From Aphodomonas sp964553125 (GTDB lineage: Bacteria; Bacillota; Clostridia; Christensenellales; Aristaeellaceae), in assembly GCA_964553125.1 (NCBI GenBank), contig CAZKJW010000001.1, positions 25,386-89,385 on the forward strand: a stretch of DNA of 64,000 nt. Direction: 5' to 3'. Positions 55,941 through 63,995 of the stretch are shown one piece after another; the stretch's first letter is position 1, and every line of letters starts with the position of its first letter. The translations under genes were made by a program, and so were the position numbers. Under the pieces are notes generated by a model that worked only from the letters and a program-made list of their open reading frames with translations, made no database searches and was not told the DNA's origin.

Positions 55941-58050
55941 GACAGCTGTCTATGGTGTTGAAGTGCGTGATGCGATACATGACAGTATTGCAGAATGCTA
56001 TGATAATGTTACCGATGCAAAAACCCTTGCGGAGGATGCCACGACAGGAGCAAACATCGCGGCTCAAAATGCACAGGCAAAAGCTGCGCTTGCCGATGCT
56101 GCCGCCCAAAATGCTGATGTAAAAGCGGCACTGGCAGAGGAAAAAGCAACACTTGCCGATGAAAAAGCGACGGCCGCAAGCGCTGCGGCGGAGAGTGCGG
56201 AAACGGCGGCAGAAAATGCCAATACGGCAAAAGAGAAAGCTGCTGCAGCAGCGACAAATGCCGAGGAAAAAGCTGCACTGTCGGAAACCGCGGCTGCAAA
56301 CGCTAATGCAAAGGCTGCGTTGGCAGGAGAGAAAGCGGAACTGGCTGATACGGCCGCAAAGAATGCAGATACGAAGGCTGACATGGCTGATGGAGCGGCA
56401 AAGAATGCCGATACAAAAGCTGCCCTTGCCGATTCTGCGGCAACCAACGCTGATACGGCCAGCGCTTCGGCAGAAACTGCGGCAGCAAATGCTGAGGCGG
56501 CAGCAGCAAAAGCGAATACAGCAGCAGACAACGCGGATACTAAGGCGAGTCTTGCAGCAACGGCTGCGGGAAATGCAAATATAGCGATAACGGCGGCAAA
56601 TGATGCGGCGGCAAACGCAAATGCTGCCAAGAGCGCATGCGAAAAAGCCACCACCAATGTGCAAACTGCCATTACAAATGCGAATGATAAAGCCGCATTG
56701 GCAGAGAGCGCCGCACAGAACGCTGACGACAAAGCAGCCCTTGCAAATGGAGCAGCGGCAAACGCGGAGGAGAAAGCGGCCCTTGCGAACACCAAAGCCA
56801 GTTTGGCAGACGAACGAATTGCCGTTATCAACAGCAAAATTGAGAGCGCCGACGCAGCTGTGGCCAAGGCAGAGAAGGCTGCCGCAGATGCCAATCAAGC
56901 TGCGGACAATGCGTCAAAGGGAATCATCGGCCAAGCAAGCAGCAACGCATTAGGCGGGGTAAAAGCCGACACCAAAACCGAGAATGATACGCAGGCTGTT
57001 CGCATTGATACGGAAAGCGGCAAGCTTTACACCGCCGGACTTCCAACAGCGAGCAGTGATGTACTGGGCGGAGTGAAAGTTGGCGAGAATTTGCTTGTCG
57101 ATACCAATGGGGTTATGAAGGTCGACACAACTGATGAAGTGGCGGAAACGGAGAAACCCATTGCTGCTAATGCTGTCTATGCTGTTATGCAGAACACACA
57201 GCAAAAAATTGTTGCTTCTGGTTTGCTTAAGGGAGATGGTGCCGGCGGCGTGAACACGGCTGTCGCAGGGGAGGACTATGTTGCGCCGCAGGAAGGAAAA
57301 AACCTTTCGACAAATGATTACACCAATGAAGAGAAACAGAAGCTGAGCGGGATCGAGACAGGGGCAAACGCTTATAATCATCCCACTCATTCACCTTATG
57401 AATCGGGATTTTATAAGATGACAGTGGACGAGAAGGGGCATGTGACTGCTGCTGTTGGCGTAGAAAAAGCGGATATCACCGCATTGGGAATCCCGGCGCA
57501 GGACACAACGTACCAACTGGCATCGGCTGATGAGGCGGGACTTCTCTCTGCTGCAGATAAAACGAAGCTGGATAGTGTTGAAAGCGGAGCGGAGAAAAAT
57601 ATACCACCCACATGGACGGCACTTGAGGGAAAGCCGGAAGCGTTTACACCGGTATCTCATGAGCATGCGATAGGGAATATTTCCGGCCTGGAGGAAGCGT
57701 TGGCGGGAAAAGTGGATATAGAGGCTGGAAAAGCCCTTTCCACCAACGACTACACCACCGTTGAGAAGAACAAGCTGGCCGGGCTTTCCGCGCCCGTCGC
57801 CGTGACCGTCACGCTGGCGGCTGCGTCATGGACGGAGGGTACGGACAGCGCGACGCAGACGGTCAACGTGACCGGCGTGACGGCGACGAACAGCGTTATT
57901 GTACAGGCTGCGCCCGCAAGCCGTGAAGCGTGGCTGGAAGCGGACGTGTACTGTTCTGCGCAGGGCGCGGGGACGCTGACGTTCACCTGCGAAGCCGCCC
58001 CTGAAAGCGCGCTGACCGCGAACGTGCTCATTTTGGAGGTGTCCGGATGA
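55903..58050 (+). CDS. Ala-rich tail fibre protein
   Basis: 715 residues. Start behind GGGGGAGAGG. N-terminus IKIWLDKIKTAVYGVEVRDA is the usual baseplate-binding part. Residues ~35-335 are a long coiled coil of A-rich units like NADTKAALADSAA, NAEEKAALA. Then repeated small domains with KLYTAGLPTASSDVLGGVK, LSTNDYTNEEKQKLSGIE and HPTHSPYESGFYKMTVDEKG. The last ~100 codons (from about 57735) switch to a host-like GC-rich composition, so the end seems exchanged. Confidence 0.85.
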   Translation: MASQIKIWLDKIKTAVYGVEVRDAIHDSIAECYDNVTDAKTLAEDATTGANIAAQNAQAKAALADAAAQNADVKAALAEEKATLADEKATAASAAAESAETAAENANTAKEKAAAAATNAEEKAALSETAAANANAKAALAGEKAELADTAAKNADTKADMADGAAKNADTKAALADSAATNADTASASAETAAANAEAAAAKANTAADNADTKASLAATAAGNANIAITAANDAAANANAAKSACEKATTNVQTAITNANDKAALAESAAQNADDKAALANGAAANAEEKAALANTKASLADERIAVINSKIESADAAVAKAEKAAADANQAADNASKGIIGQASSNALGGVKADTKTENDTQAVRIDTESGKLYTAGLPTASSDVLGGVKVGENLLVDTNGVMKVDTTDEVAETEKPIAANAVYAVMQNTQQKIVASGLLKGDGAGGVNTAVAGEDYVAPQEGKNLSTNDYTNEEKQKLSGIETGANAYNHPTHSPYESGFYKMTVDEKGHVTAAVGVEKADITALGIPAQDTTYQLASADEAGLLSAADKTKLDSVESGAEKNIPPTWTALEGKPEAFTPVSHEHAIGNISGLEEALAGKVDIEAGKALSTNDYTTVEKNKLAGLSAPVAVTVTLAAASWTEGTDSATQTVNVTGVTATNSVIVQAAPASREAWLEADVYCSAQGAGTLTFTCEAAPESALTANVLILEVSG

Positions 58051-59345
58051 TATTCAACCTGATGGACAACGTGCGGCGTGCATCTGGGCTTGAGCTTGCG
58101 TACACCGGCACGATGACGCAGAGTAACATCACCGTGAGCGGGGCGCTGTACACGCTCTATACGCTCACCACGTCCGGCACGCTGACGGTAACCGGAAATG
58201 GAACAGCCGACATTTGGTGCTGCGGAGGTGGCTCTGGCGGTAAATTCACCTATTCGTATATTCGCGGTTTTGACGGCGGCGCAGGAGCTTACTGCGCCAA
58301 CCTGACCGCGAAGAATTTGAAAGGTGCATACACTGTTACTATCGGCACGGGCGGCGCGGGTGGTTCGACTGGTGGCGCAGGAAGTGCAACATCTATCATG
58401 CAAGGAGAAACGTCGATTCTCACCGCAAATGGCGCATCGGGCAAAAATGGCGGCACGGGCGGTGGCGCAGGCAACTACACGACGGCGGATCTTAAACCCG
58501 TCCCCACCGTCGGCGGCACCGGCGACGGCGTAACCAAATACCCCTTCTCCGACAGCACGAACTTCTTTTGCCATTGTGCGGGCGGTGGCGGCGGCGCGGC
58601 CTATGGGTCGAGCAACGCGGCAATGGGCTACCACACCGACGGCGGCGCAGGCGGCACGAACGGCGGCAACGGTTCCGCCAACAAGGTGAGTACCGACACC
58701 GACTCTCAGCCGGGCGGCGCAGGCGGCAACAGGGGTGGCGGCGCAGGTGGTCTGGTTGTCTGGCATTCGACCGCCGCGGGCGGCGGCTCGGCAACGTTCT
58801 ACGGTTCCGGAGGTGGTGGCGGTGGTTTGCGCATCACCGACGATTCAGCCAGAGGAACTGCCGGTGCTGGCTATCAAGGCGTGATGTACATCCGCGTCCC
58901 ACAGGCCTCTACGCCCGGCGGCACGGCTTACAAATACTACCGCCTGAACATGACAGGCATGATGCGTGGCAGTACGGCGAGTACCTATTTCTCCGTCGCT
59001 GAACTCGCGCTCTACAACGGCAGTACAGCCGTGAGCTATACCGGCGCAACCTACTCCGCGAGTTCCAGCCTGAGCGGCTATGCAGTGGGAAATGCGTTCG
59101 ACGGCAGCACGTCCACAATCTGGCATACGGACGGCGCGCCAGAATCGGCATGGATACAGGTGCAGCTTGCATCGGCGAGCAAAATCACGTCTTTTGCAAT
59201 CACCCCGCGCACCGACCAGAACGACCGGTTGAACGCTTTCACACTCCAAGGCTCGAACGACGGCTCCACATGGACAACGCTCTACACCGGCACGAACACG
59301 GCTTCCGGCTGGGCGCAGGGCGCGACGAAAACATTTACTATTTGA
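58047..59345 (+). CDS. Adhesin: Gly-rich domain plus F5/8 type C (discoidin-like) domain
   Basis: 432 residues, ATGA-coupled to the fibre gene. Residues ~60-290: glycine-rich strands (GGAGGSTGGAGSATS, GGGGGAAYGSS, GGNRGGGAGGLVVW), like the polyglycine sandwich of phage tip adhesins. Residues ~300-432: YYRLNMTGMMRGSTASTYF, AFDGSTSTIWHTD and WIQVQLASASKITSFAI form a carbohydrate-binding discoidin domain. It probably reads surface glycans. Much more GC-rich than the tape measure region. Confidence 0.85.
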   Translation: MIFNLMDNVRRASGLELAYTGTMTQSNITVSGALYTLYTLTTSGTLTVTGNGTADIWCCGGGSGGKFTYSYIRGFDGGAGAYCANLTAKNLKGAYTVTIGTGGAGGSTGGAGSATSIMQGETSILTANGASGKNGGTGGGAGNYTTADLKPVPTVGGTGDGVTKYPFSDSTNFFCHCAGGGGGAAYGSSNAAMGYHTDGGAGGTNGGNGSANKVSTDTDSQPGGAGGNRGGGAGGLVVWHSTAAGGGSATFYGSGGGGGGLRITDDSARGTAGAGYQGVMYIRVPQASTPGGTAYKYYRLNMTGMMRGSTASTYFSVAELALYNGSTAVSYTGATYSASSSLSGYAVGNAFDGSTSTIWHTDGAPESAWIQVQLASASKITSFAITPRTDQNDRLNAFTLQGSNDGSTWTTLYTGTNTASGWAQGATKTFTI

Positions 59346-59366
59346 CCAGAGAAAGGAGGATTTTAG

Positions 59367-59627
59367 ATGAAATTCGCAGTTTTGAGCGTCGATAACCAGT
59401 TTGTCGATAACGTAATCATCGCCCGCGAATCGCAGAAAGCGGAGTTGGAAGCGTCGCTCGGGCGCACGCTCATGGACGCTGCGCCGCTCGGGCTGACCGT
59501 CGGCGACTACTACAACGGCAGCGCATGGACGCGCAACGTGGACGGCGAGCAGGTTGCCTTGCCGCTCGGCGATAACGCCGACGTGGCGGAAGCGATTGCA
59601 ATCCTCGACGGGGAGGTGGACGAGTAA
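59367..59627 (+). CDS. Small tail-fibre-associated protein
   Basis: 86 residues behind AAAGGAGGATTTTAG. FAVLSVDNQFVDNVIIARES then LGRTLMDAAPLGLTVGDYYN and GSAWTRNVDGEQVALPLG. Similar small proteins follow tail fibres in many siphoviruses and may be chaperones or fibre caps. Confidence 0.65.
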   Translation: MKFAVLSVDNQFVDNVIIARESQKAELEASLGRTLMDAAPLGLTVGDYYNGSAWTRNVDGEQVALPLGDNADVAEAIAILDGEVDE

Positions 59628-60085
59628 TGGCGATGAGCGAAAATCAGCGCCTTGCGCTGAAATCCATCCGAAACACGCACCTTCGCGTGCTCGCCGAGGG
59701 CGCGCGCATGGTGGCGGAATCGGGCGCGGAACCCGCCGCGACAGCGGGCGTGCTGACGGCGGGCTTTGACGAGTGGCAGCCTGGCAAAAGCTACGCGCTC
59801 AACGAGCCGTTCCGCTACGGCGGCATGACAGGCTTTGCGCGCCAGCAGCTCACGGCGCAGGAGATTTACCCGCCGTTTTCGGCGGGAACCGAAGCGCTCT
59901 ACGGCGTGCGCCCCGCGCCCGACGCAGACGGCGTGTATCCGTATGTGTACAGCATGGCGGTCGCGCCCGGAATGCGCGTGCGCGACGGCGGCACGGTCTA
60001 TCGCTGCATCCAGCCGGCGAATCCGCTGCTCTACGCCCCCGGCGACGCGCCCGCGCTGTTTGTGAAGGAGGAAGAAACCGCGTGA
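59627..60085 (+). CDS. Putative carbohydrate-binding tail protein
   Basis: 152 residues (ATG at 59633 is an alternative). FDEWQPGKSYALNEPFRYGG then ARQQLTAQEIYPPFSAGTEA and VRDGGTVYRCIQPANPLLYA with APGDAPALF resemble chitin-binding (CBM5/12)-like repeats of phage tail proteins: paired strands with conserved Trp/Tyr. Host-like GC-rich composition. Confidence 0.65.
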   Translation: MAMSENQRLALKSIRNTHLRVLAEGARMVAESGAEPAATAGVLTAGFDEWQPGKSYALNEPFRYGGMTGFARQQLTAQEIYPPFSAGTEALYGVRPAPDADGVYPYVYSMAVAPGMRVRDGGTVYRCIQPANPLLYAPGDAPALFVKEEETA

Positions 60086-60900
60086 CAAAACCACAAAAGC
60101 TGGCGGTTGATCAGGCGATTGCGCTTCTTGGCGACGGTTATATTTATGGTGCGACGGGATGGACGTGCAGCCTTTCCCGACGATTGCAACAGGCGGAGCA
60201 ATATCCTCAATACCGTAGCCAAATCATGGGAGTAGGAGCCAAATGGGATGGAAAGCGCTGCTGGGACTGTGCGCAGCTGACCAAAGCGTGTGCCAAAGCA
60301 GCGGGTTTTCAGCTGCCATCCGGTGCGACGAACCAATGGACGCAAACGGCGTGGAAAGCATCAGGAACAATCGACACACTTCCGGCAGATACGCCGGTTT
60401 TTCTTTATCGGAGAAGTACATCAACCCGTGCCATAACTATGGCGCACACAGGTCTTGCATTGGGCGACGGCACGTTCATCCATGCACGGGGGCATGCCTA
60501 CGGCGTTGTGCGTCAGGGTATGGCTGAATATGCTTGGACGCATTGGGCCACTCCATGGGAAGCGCAGAACGATACGGGAGAGGAGGACAACGAAGCAGTG
60601 GCTTTGAACGTACTCTACAAAGCAACCGTTACGGCGACGAGCGGAGCGACCGTTAACATGCGGAGTGAACCGAACGGAATGATTCTAAAAAGGGTATCTA
60701 TTGGAACTGTGGTGGACGTGCTCAGTGAGAATACTGGCTGGTCGAGAATTGCACTTGATGGGAAAATCGGATGGATGCATGGGGCGTATCTGACACGCAG
60801 GGAGGCGGAAGAAACTGAAAGCCCCCAGCGCCTTGCTGCTCTTGAAGAACGCGTAACTGCGCTCGAACAAATCCTTGGCACGGCAACCGAAACTGCATGA
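60082..60900 (+). CDS. Endolysin: NlpC/P60 peptidase with SH3 domain
   Basis: 272 residues; GTG start overlapping the previous stop (GTGA) behind GAAGGAGGAAGAAACCGC. NlpC/P60 catalytic Cys in KRCWDCAQLTKACAKAAG, His in TMAHTGLALGDGTFIHARG. From ~185, SH3-like wall-binding domain (ATVNMRSEPNGMILKRVSIG, WSRIALDGKIGWMHGAYL) and a final coiled coil (LAALEERVTALEQILG). It cleaves peptidoglycan stem peptides. Placed before the holins. Confidence 0.9.
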   Translation: MTKPQKLAVDQAIALLGDGYIYGATGWTCSLSRRLQQAEQYPQYRSQIMGVGAKWDGKRCWDCAQLTKACAKAAGFQLPSGATNQWTQTAWKASGTIDTLPADTPVFLYRRSTSTRAITMAHTGLALGDGTFIHARGHAYGVVRQGMAEYAWTHWATPWEAQNDTGEEDNEAVALNVLYKATVTATSGATVNMRSEPNGMILKRVSIGTVVDVLSENTGWSRIALDGKIGWMHGAYLTRREAEETESPQRLAALEERVTALEQILGTATETA

Positions 60901-60914
60901 GCGGGAGGGAAAAG

Positions 60915-61223
60915 ATGGAAGAATGGCTTCGAATGGCGGGGACTGTGATTTGTGCCGTGATCGCCTCATCCGGGTTTTGGGCGTATCTCCAGAAGCGGAG
61001 CGAGAAGAAAGACATAAAAACTCAAATGCTGGTGGGGCTGGCGCATGATCGGATTCTCTTTTTGGGTATGAGTTATGTTGAACGGGGATACATTACCCGC
61101 GATGAGTATGAAAACTTGTATGAGTATCTTTATCGACCTTACGAGAAAATGGGCGGGAACGGTTCAGCAAAGCGTGTAATGCAGGAAGTGAACAAACTGC
61201 CCATTCATAATGGACCGGTTTAA
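60915..61223 (+). CDS. Putative holin-like membrane protein
   Basis: 102 residues from the ATG behind GCGGGAGGGAAAAG. One N-terminal hydrophobic segment (AGTVICAVIASSGFWAYL) followed by a charged soluble region with RSEKKDIKTQML and YVERGYITRDEYENLYEYL. The TVIxAVIASSGFWAYL element is common beside holins in Clostridia phages; it may be a holin regulator rather than a holin itself. Confidence 0.65.
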   Translation: MEEWLRMAGTVICAVIASSGFWAYLQKRSEKKDIKTQMLVGLAHDRILFLGMSYVERGYITRDEYENLYEYLYRPYEKMGGNGSAKRVMQEVNKLPIHNGPV

Positions 61224-61232
61224 GGAGGGCAT

Positions 61233-62024
61233 ATGTTTTGTGTAACGGCAAACTATCCCTCTGAATGGAAGGAAGCGAGGGTCTACATTCTGTCCGATCT
61301 ACATATCGGCGACCCGAATACGGATATGAATGCTGTTCGCGAGCGGATCCGGATGATCGCAGAGGATGACCGAGGACTCTGCGTGCTCAACGGCGATTTG
61401 CTGAATACAGCTGTCCGCAACAGCGTGTCTGATATCTACACGGAGATTGTGCCGCCTATGGAGCAGATCAAAATGGCAGTAGGGCTGCTGAAGCCTATCA
61501 AGCATCGTATCATTGTTGGCGACACGGGCAATCATGAAAACCGCGTGTACAAGACGGACGGCATCGACATGATGCGGCTGGTATGCAGAGAACTGGGGGC
61601 GGAAGATCGCTACGCGCCCGAAGGTGTACTGTGTTTTCTGCGTTTTGGAGAAAAATCCGCGTCCGAACGCTCCGGCAGACGGAAGAAGCAGCCATATATT
61701 TACACCATCTACGCCACGCATGGCACTGGCGGCGGACGCAAGGAAGGCGCGAAGGCGATTCGACTGGCGGACATGGCGAGCATTGTGGACGCTGACTGCT
61801 ACATTCACAGTCACTCACATATGCCGATGATTATGAAGCAGTCCTTCTACCGCGTGGATATTCAGAACCAGAAGGCGGTATCAGTGGACAAACTCTTTGT
61901 CAACGACGCTTCGGCAATCAGCTACGGCGGCTACGGTCAGAGCGGCGAATTCAAACCTTCATCCAAGCAAAGCCCTGTCATTCATCTGAGTGGCGAGGCC
62001 AAATTTATGAAAGCGACTTTGTAA
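61233..62024 (+). CDS. Metallophosphoesterase
   Basis: 263 residues. ILSDLHIGD, LNGDLLN, VGDTGNHENR, YATHGTGGG and DCYIHSHSHMPMI are the five metal-binding calcineurin-like motifs in order. Found in many phage late regions; substrates range from cyclic nucleotides to nucleic acid ends. The late position here argues for an accessory role in host-takeover or signal removal, not certain. Confidence 0.9.
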   Translation: MFCVTANYPSEWKEARVYILSDLHIGDPNTDMNAVRERIRMIAEDDRGLCVLNGDLLNTAVRNSVSDIYTEIVPPMEQIKMAVGLLKPIKHRIIVGDTGNHENRVYKTDGIDMMRLVCRELGAEDRYAPEGVLCFLRFGEKSASERSGRRKKQPYIYTIYATHGTGGGRKEGAKAIRLADMASIVDADCYIHSHSHMPMIMKQSFYRVDIQNQKAVSVDKLFVNDASAISYGGYGQSGEFKPSSKQSPVIHLSGEAKFMKATL

Positions 62025-62037
62025 GGGGGCGTTACCA

Positions 62038-62361
62038 ATGCAGAAGGCGATGCTGAGTCAACCTATGGCGGGAAAAACCGAGGAGGAAATCATCCAAACC
62101 CGGAAAAAAGCGATTCAGGTGCTGAAGAATCAGGGATTTGAAATCGTGAATACCCTGTTTACGGACGAGTGGTATAGCAAGGAGGCAATGGCAGAACGCG
62201 GCGTTGTGCAGATTCCGCTCTGTTTCCTTGCGAAATCTCTGGAAAATATGAGCCTATGCCATGCTGCTTATTTTTGTAAGGGATGGGAAAATGCACGTGG
62301 ATGCAGAATTGAGCACGAAGCGGCAAAGGCTTATGGACTTGAAATCATTTATGAAGAATAG
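62038..62361 (+). CDS. DUF4406-like (nucleoside deoxyribosyltransferase fold) protein
   Basis: 107 residues. MLSQPMAGKTEEEIIQTRKK, GFEIVNTLFTDEWYSK and LSCHAAYFCKGWENARGCRI-EHEAAKAYGLEI match the DUF4406 family, related to nucleoside 2-deoxyribosyltransferases. Enzymatic activity is not shown; other members act on nucleosides or ADP-ribose derivatives. Paired with the metallophosphoesterase gene. Confidence 0.85.
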   Translation: MQKAMLSQPMAGKTEEEIIQTRKKAIQVLKNQGFEIVNTLFTDEWYSKEAMAERGVVQIPLCFLAKSLENMSLCHAAYFCKGWENARGCRIEHEAAKAYGLEIIYEE

Positions 62362-62374
62362 AGGAGAGGAAACT

Positions 62375-62584
62375 ATGCTCAGCAACAAGACTTACGATGT
62401 TCTCAAGTGGATTGCGCTGTATCTTCTGCCCGCTTTGGGTACCCTGTACTTCGCACTGGCGGGTATCTGGGCGTTCCCTTACGGCGAGGAAGTTGTCGGT
62501 ACCATTACGGCGATTGACACCTTCCTTGGGGTGCTGCTGGGGATCAGCACGGCGCAGTATAACAAGGAGAACAAGGCGGAGTAA
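62375..62584 (+). CDS. Holin (phi LC3 family-like)
   Basis: 69 residues; ATG behind GAGGAGAGGAAACT. Two hydrophobic spans (WIALYLLPALGTLYFALAGI and VGTITAIDTFLGVLLGIST) linked by a short loop with FPYGEE, and a short charged tail. The KWIALYLLPALGTLY element is typical of this holin family. It makes the membrane pores that release the endolysin. Confidence 0.9.
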   Translation: MLSNKTYDVLKWIALYLLPALGTLYFALAGIWAFPYGEEVVGTITAIDTFLGVLLGISTAQYNKENKAE

Positions 62585-62594
62585 ATGCAAAATG

Positions 62595-62636
62595 GCGCTC
62601 GTCCACGCGGCGGGCGCTTTCTCTTTTGTTTTTAAC
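62595..62636 (+). terminator. Terminator after the lysis genes
   Basis: GCGC-T-CG pairs with CG-G-GCGC around TCCACGCGG; CTCTTTTGTTTTT follows. It isolates the integrase unit from late transcription. Confidence 0.75.
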
Positions 62637-62652
62637 CCAAACGCGGCGGAGG

Positions 62653-62682
62653 TTGACAATGAACGTGTTTTTCTCCTATACT
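62653..62682 (+). promoter_or_regulatory. Integrase promoter
   Basis: TTGACA (62653-62658), 18-base spacer, TATACT (62677-62682). A host-type promoter, so integrase can be made without phage factors. The leader (to 62767) has a GATTGG/CCAATC hairpin and the 16-base sequence AAAAGATCGCGCTCTT (62728-62743), repeated inverted at the left prophage end. Confidence 0.85.
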
Positions 62683-62766
62683 TTGAATAAGATTGGAAAA
62701 GCTATCCAATCGATGAACCTTGAAAACAAAAGATCGCGCTCTTCTTATACAGAAAGCGAGGAGAGC

Positions 62767-63816
62767 ATGTCCATTAACAAGAAGAAAATCAGGCGCGAAA
62801 TAACGCTGCACGGCGTTAAGGTTTGGGTTACGGCTGATACTGAGCAGGAGTATGCAGATAAACTGCTGCGGTTGGCGGGGGTAACTGCGTCAAGCAAAGA
62901 AAAGCACGCCTTCAAAGCTTATGCCGAGGAATGGTTTGAAGTGTTTGCAAAACCGAACATTGCCAATGTAACTGCTATCACTTATGCACGGCAACTTAAC
63001 AGGTATATTTACCCCGTGCTTGGCGACAAGGCGGTTGAAAACGTGTCTCCAACCGATGTACAAAAGATATTCAATAGTATGCCAGGTGACGCAAAGCAGG
63101 AGAGTAAAAACAAGGTTAAGATTGTTTTGAATCAGATCTTTGAAAAGGCCGTAGACGACGGGCTGATCATTAAAAATCCATTGCGCTCTCCGTCGGTGAA
63201 AGTCAAAGGGGCTGCCGCAAGCGTAACGGAGCCGTACTCAATCGAACAAATGCGTTATTTGGCAATGCATTTGGCTGATGTAAAGCGGCCGACAGATCGT
63301 GCATGGTTGGCGATTTCGTTGAGCTTGCCGCTCAGACCGGAAGAAGTGTTGGGCTTGAAATGGGAAAATGTAGACGTAGATAACTGTGTGCTCCGCATCC
63401 GAAACACTGTCACACATCCAACGCGAAACGAGCCCGAATTCAAGCCTTACACCAAGACTGCATCGAGTATACGCGACCTGACGTTTCCAAAGGAAATACT
63501 GGCGTACTTACCCGAGCCGGGAGCGCCTAACGAATTTGTGGTTGGCGGAGAACGCCCTGTCAGCTATACCCAACTGCGGGGAATACGCAAGCGCATAAAC
63601 TTGGACACTAAGTTTGGCGAGACGATCACACCAAGGCGATTCCGAACAACTGTCGCGACCGATATATCCGCAACGACCCACGACCTCAAGCTGGTTCAGC
63701 AAATGCTTGGCCACGCAACTCCGCAAATGACGCTAAAGCATTACGACAAAGGTCGAAGCGGAGCACTTGATGCCTCTAATGCTATTGAAAAGTGCTACGG
63801 CTTGAGTGCCAACTGA
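62767..63816 (+). CDS. int: Tyrosine integrase
   Basis: 349 residues from the ATG behind GAGGAGAGC; earlier ATGs (62659) lie in the promoter. Residues ~10-50 are the arm-binding domain (REITLHGVKVWVTADTEQEY), ~55-155 core-binding, then the catalytic domain: LPLRPEEVLGLKW (first Arg), TPRRFRTTVATDIS (the H-x-x-R box, with Arg in place of His), LGHATPQMTLKHYDKG (His and the nucleophile Tyr). It recombines attP with the tRNA-Thr attB. No excisionase gene recognised nearby. Confidence 0.92.
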   Translation: MSINKKKIRREITLHGVKVWVTADTEQEYADKLLRLAGVTASSKEKHAFKAYAEEWFEVFAKPNIANVTAITYARQLNRYIYPVLGDKAVENVSPTDVQKIFNSMPGDAKQESKNKVKIVLNQIFEKAVDDGLIIKNPLRSPSVKVKGAAASVTEPYSIEQMRYLAMHLADVKRPTDRAWLAISLSLPLRPEEVLGLKWENVDVDNCVLRIRNTVTHPTRNEPEFKPYTKTASSIRDLTFPKEILAYLPEPGAPNEFVVGGERPVSYTQLRGIRKRINLDTKFGETITPRRFRTTVATDISATTHDLKLVQQMLGHATPQMTLKHYDKGRSGALDASNAIEKCYGLSAN

Positions 63817-63898
63817 CGGATACCTGACGGAAAAAGAGGCAGAAAATCTTTGTGAATCAAAGGTTTTCGGGCAGCGCTAACTGACGGATTGCTGACGG
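63813..63898 (+). repeat. CTGACGG direct repeats, candidate integrase arm sites
   Basis: CTGACGG at 63813-63819, 63824-63830, 63881-63887 and 63892-63898: two pairs, each with 11-base period, 68 bases apart. The first includes the integrase stop codon. Their position between int and the right attachment site, and their spacing, suit arm-type sites of tyrosine integrases. A single extra copy lies at 6714-6720. Confidence 0.6.
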
Positions 63899-63965
63899 AA
63901 ATACAGATGAGGTCACGGTTTTGCAGGGAACGATCATGAAAACCTGCATATTCGACCGAAATACA

Positions 63966-63991
63966 ACAAAAAAGACTTGCATCTCTGCAAG
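63966..63991 (-). terminator. Phage-borne terminator for the restored tRNA-Thr (minus strand)
   Basis: Stem CTTGCA/TGCAAG with loop TCTC; on the minus strand CTTTTTTGTTG follows. It lies right before the last bases of the window and would replace the terminator that integration separated from the tRNA. Confidence 0.7.
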
Positions 63992-63995
63992 CCTT

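Noticed and set aside
55873..56898. Long minus-strand frames and other-frame plus-strand frames opposite the Ala-rich fibre
   Set aside because: Cys/Arg or Gln/Arg-rich translations produced by repeated GCx codons.
56040..56900. Short direct repeats resembling a CRISPR array
   Set aside because: Units are coding, of varying length and in frame (Ala-rich coiled coil); no constant repeat with unique spacers.
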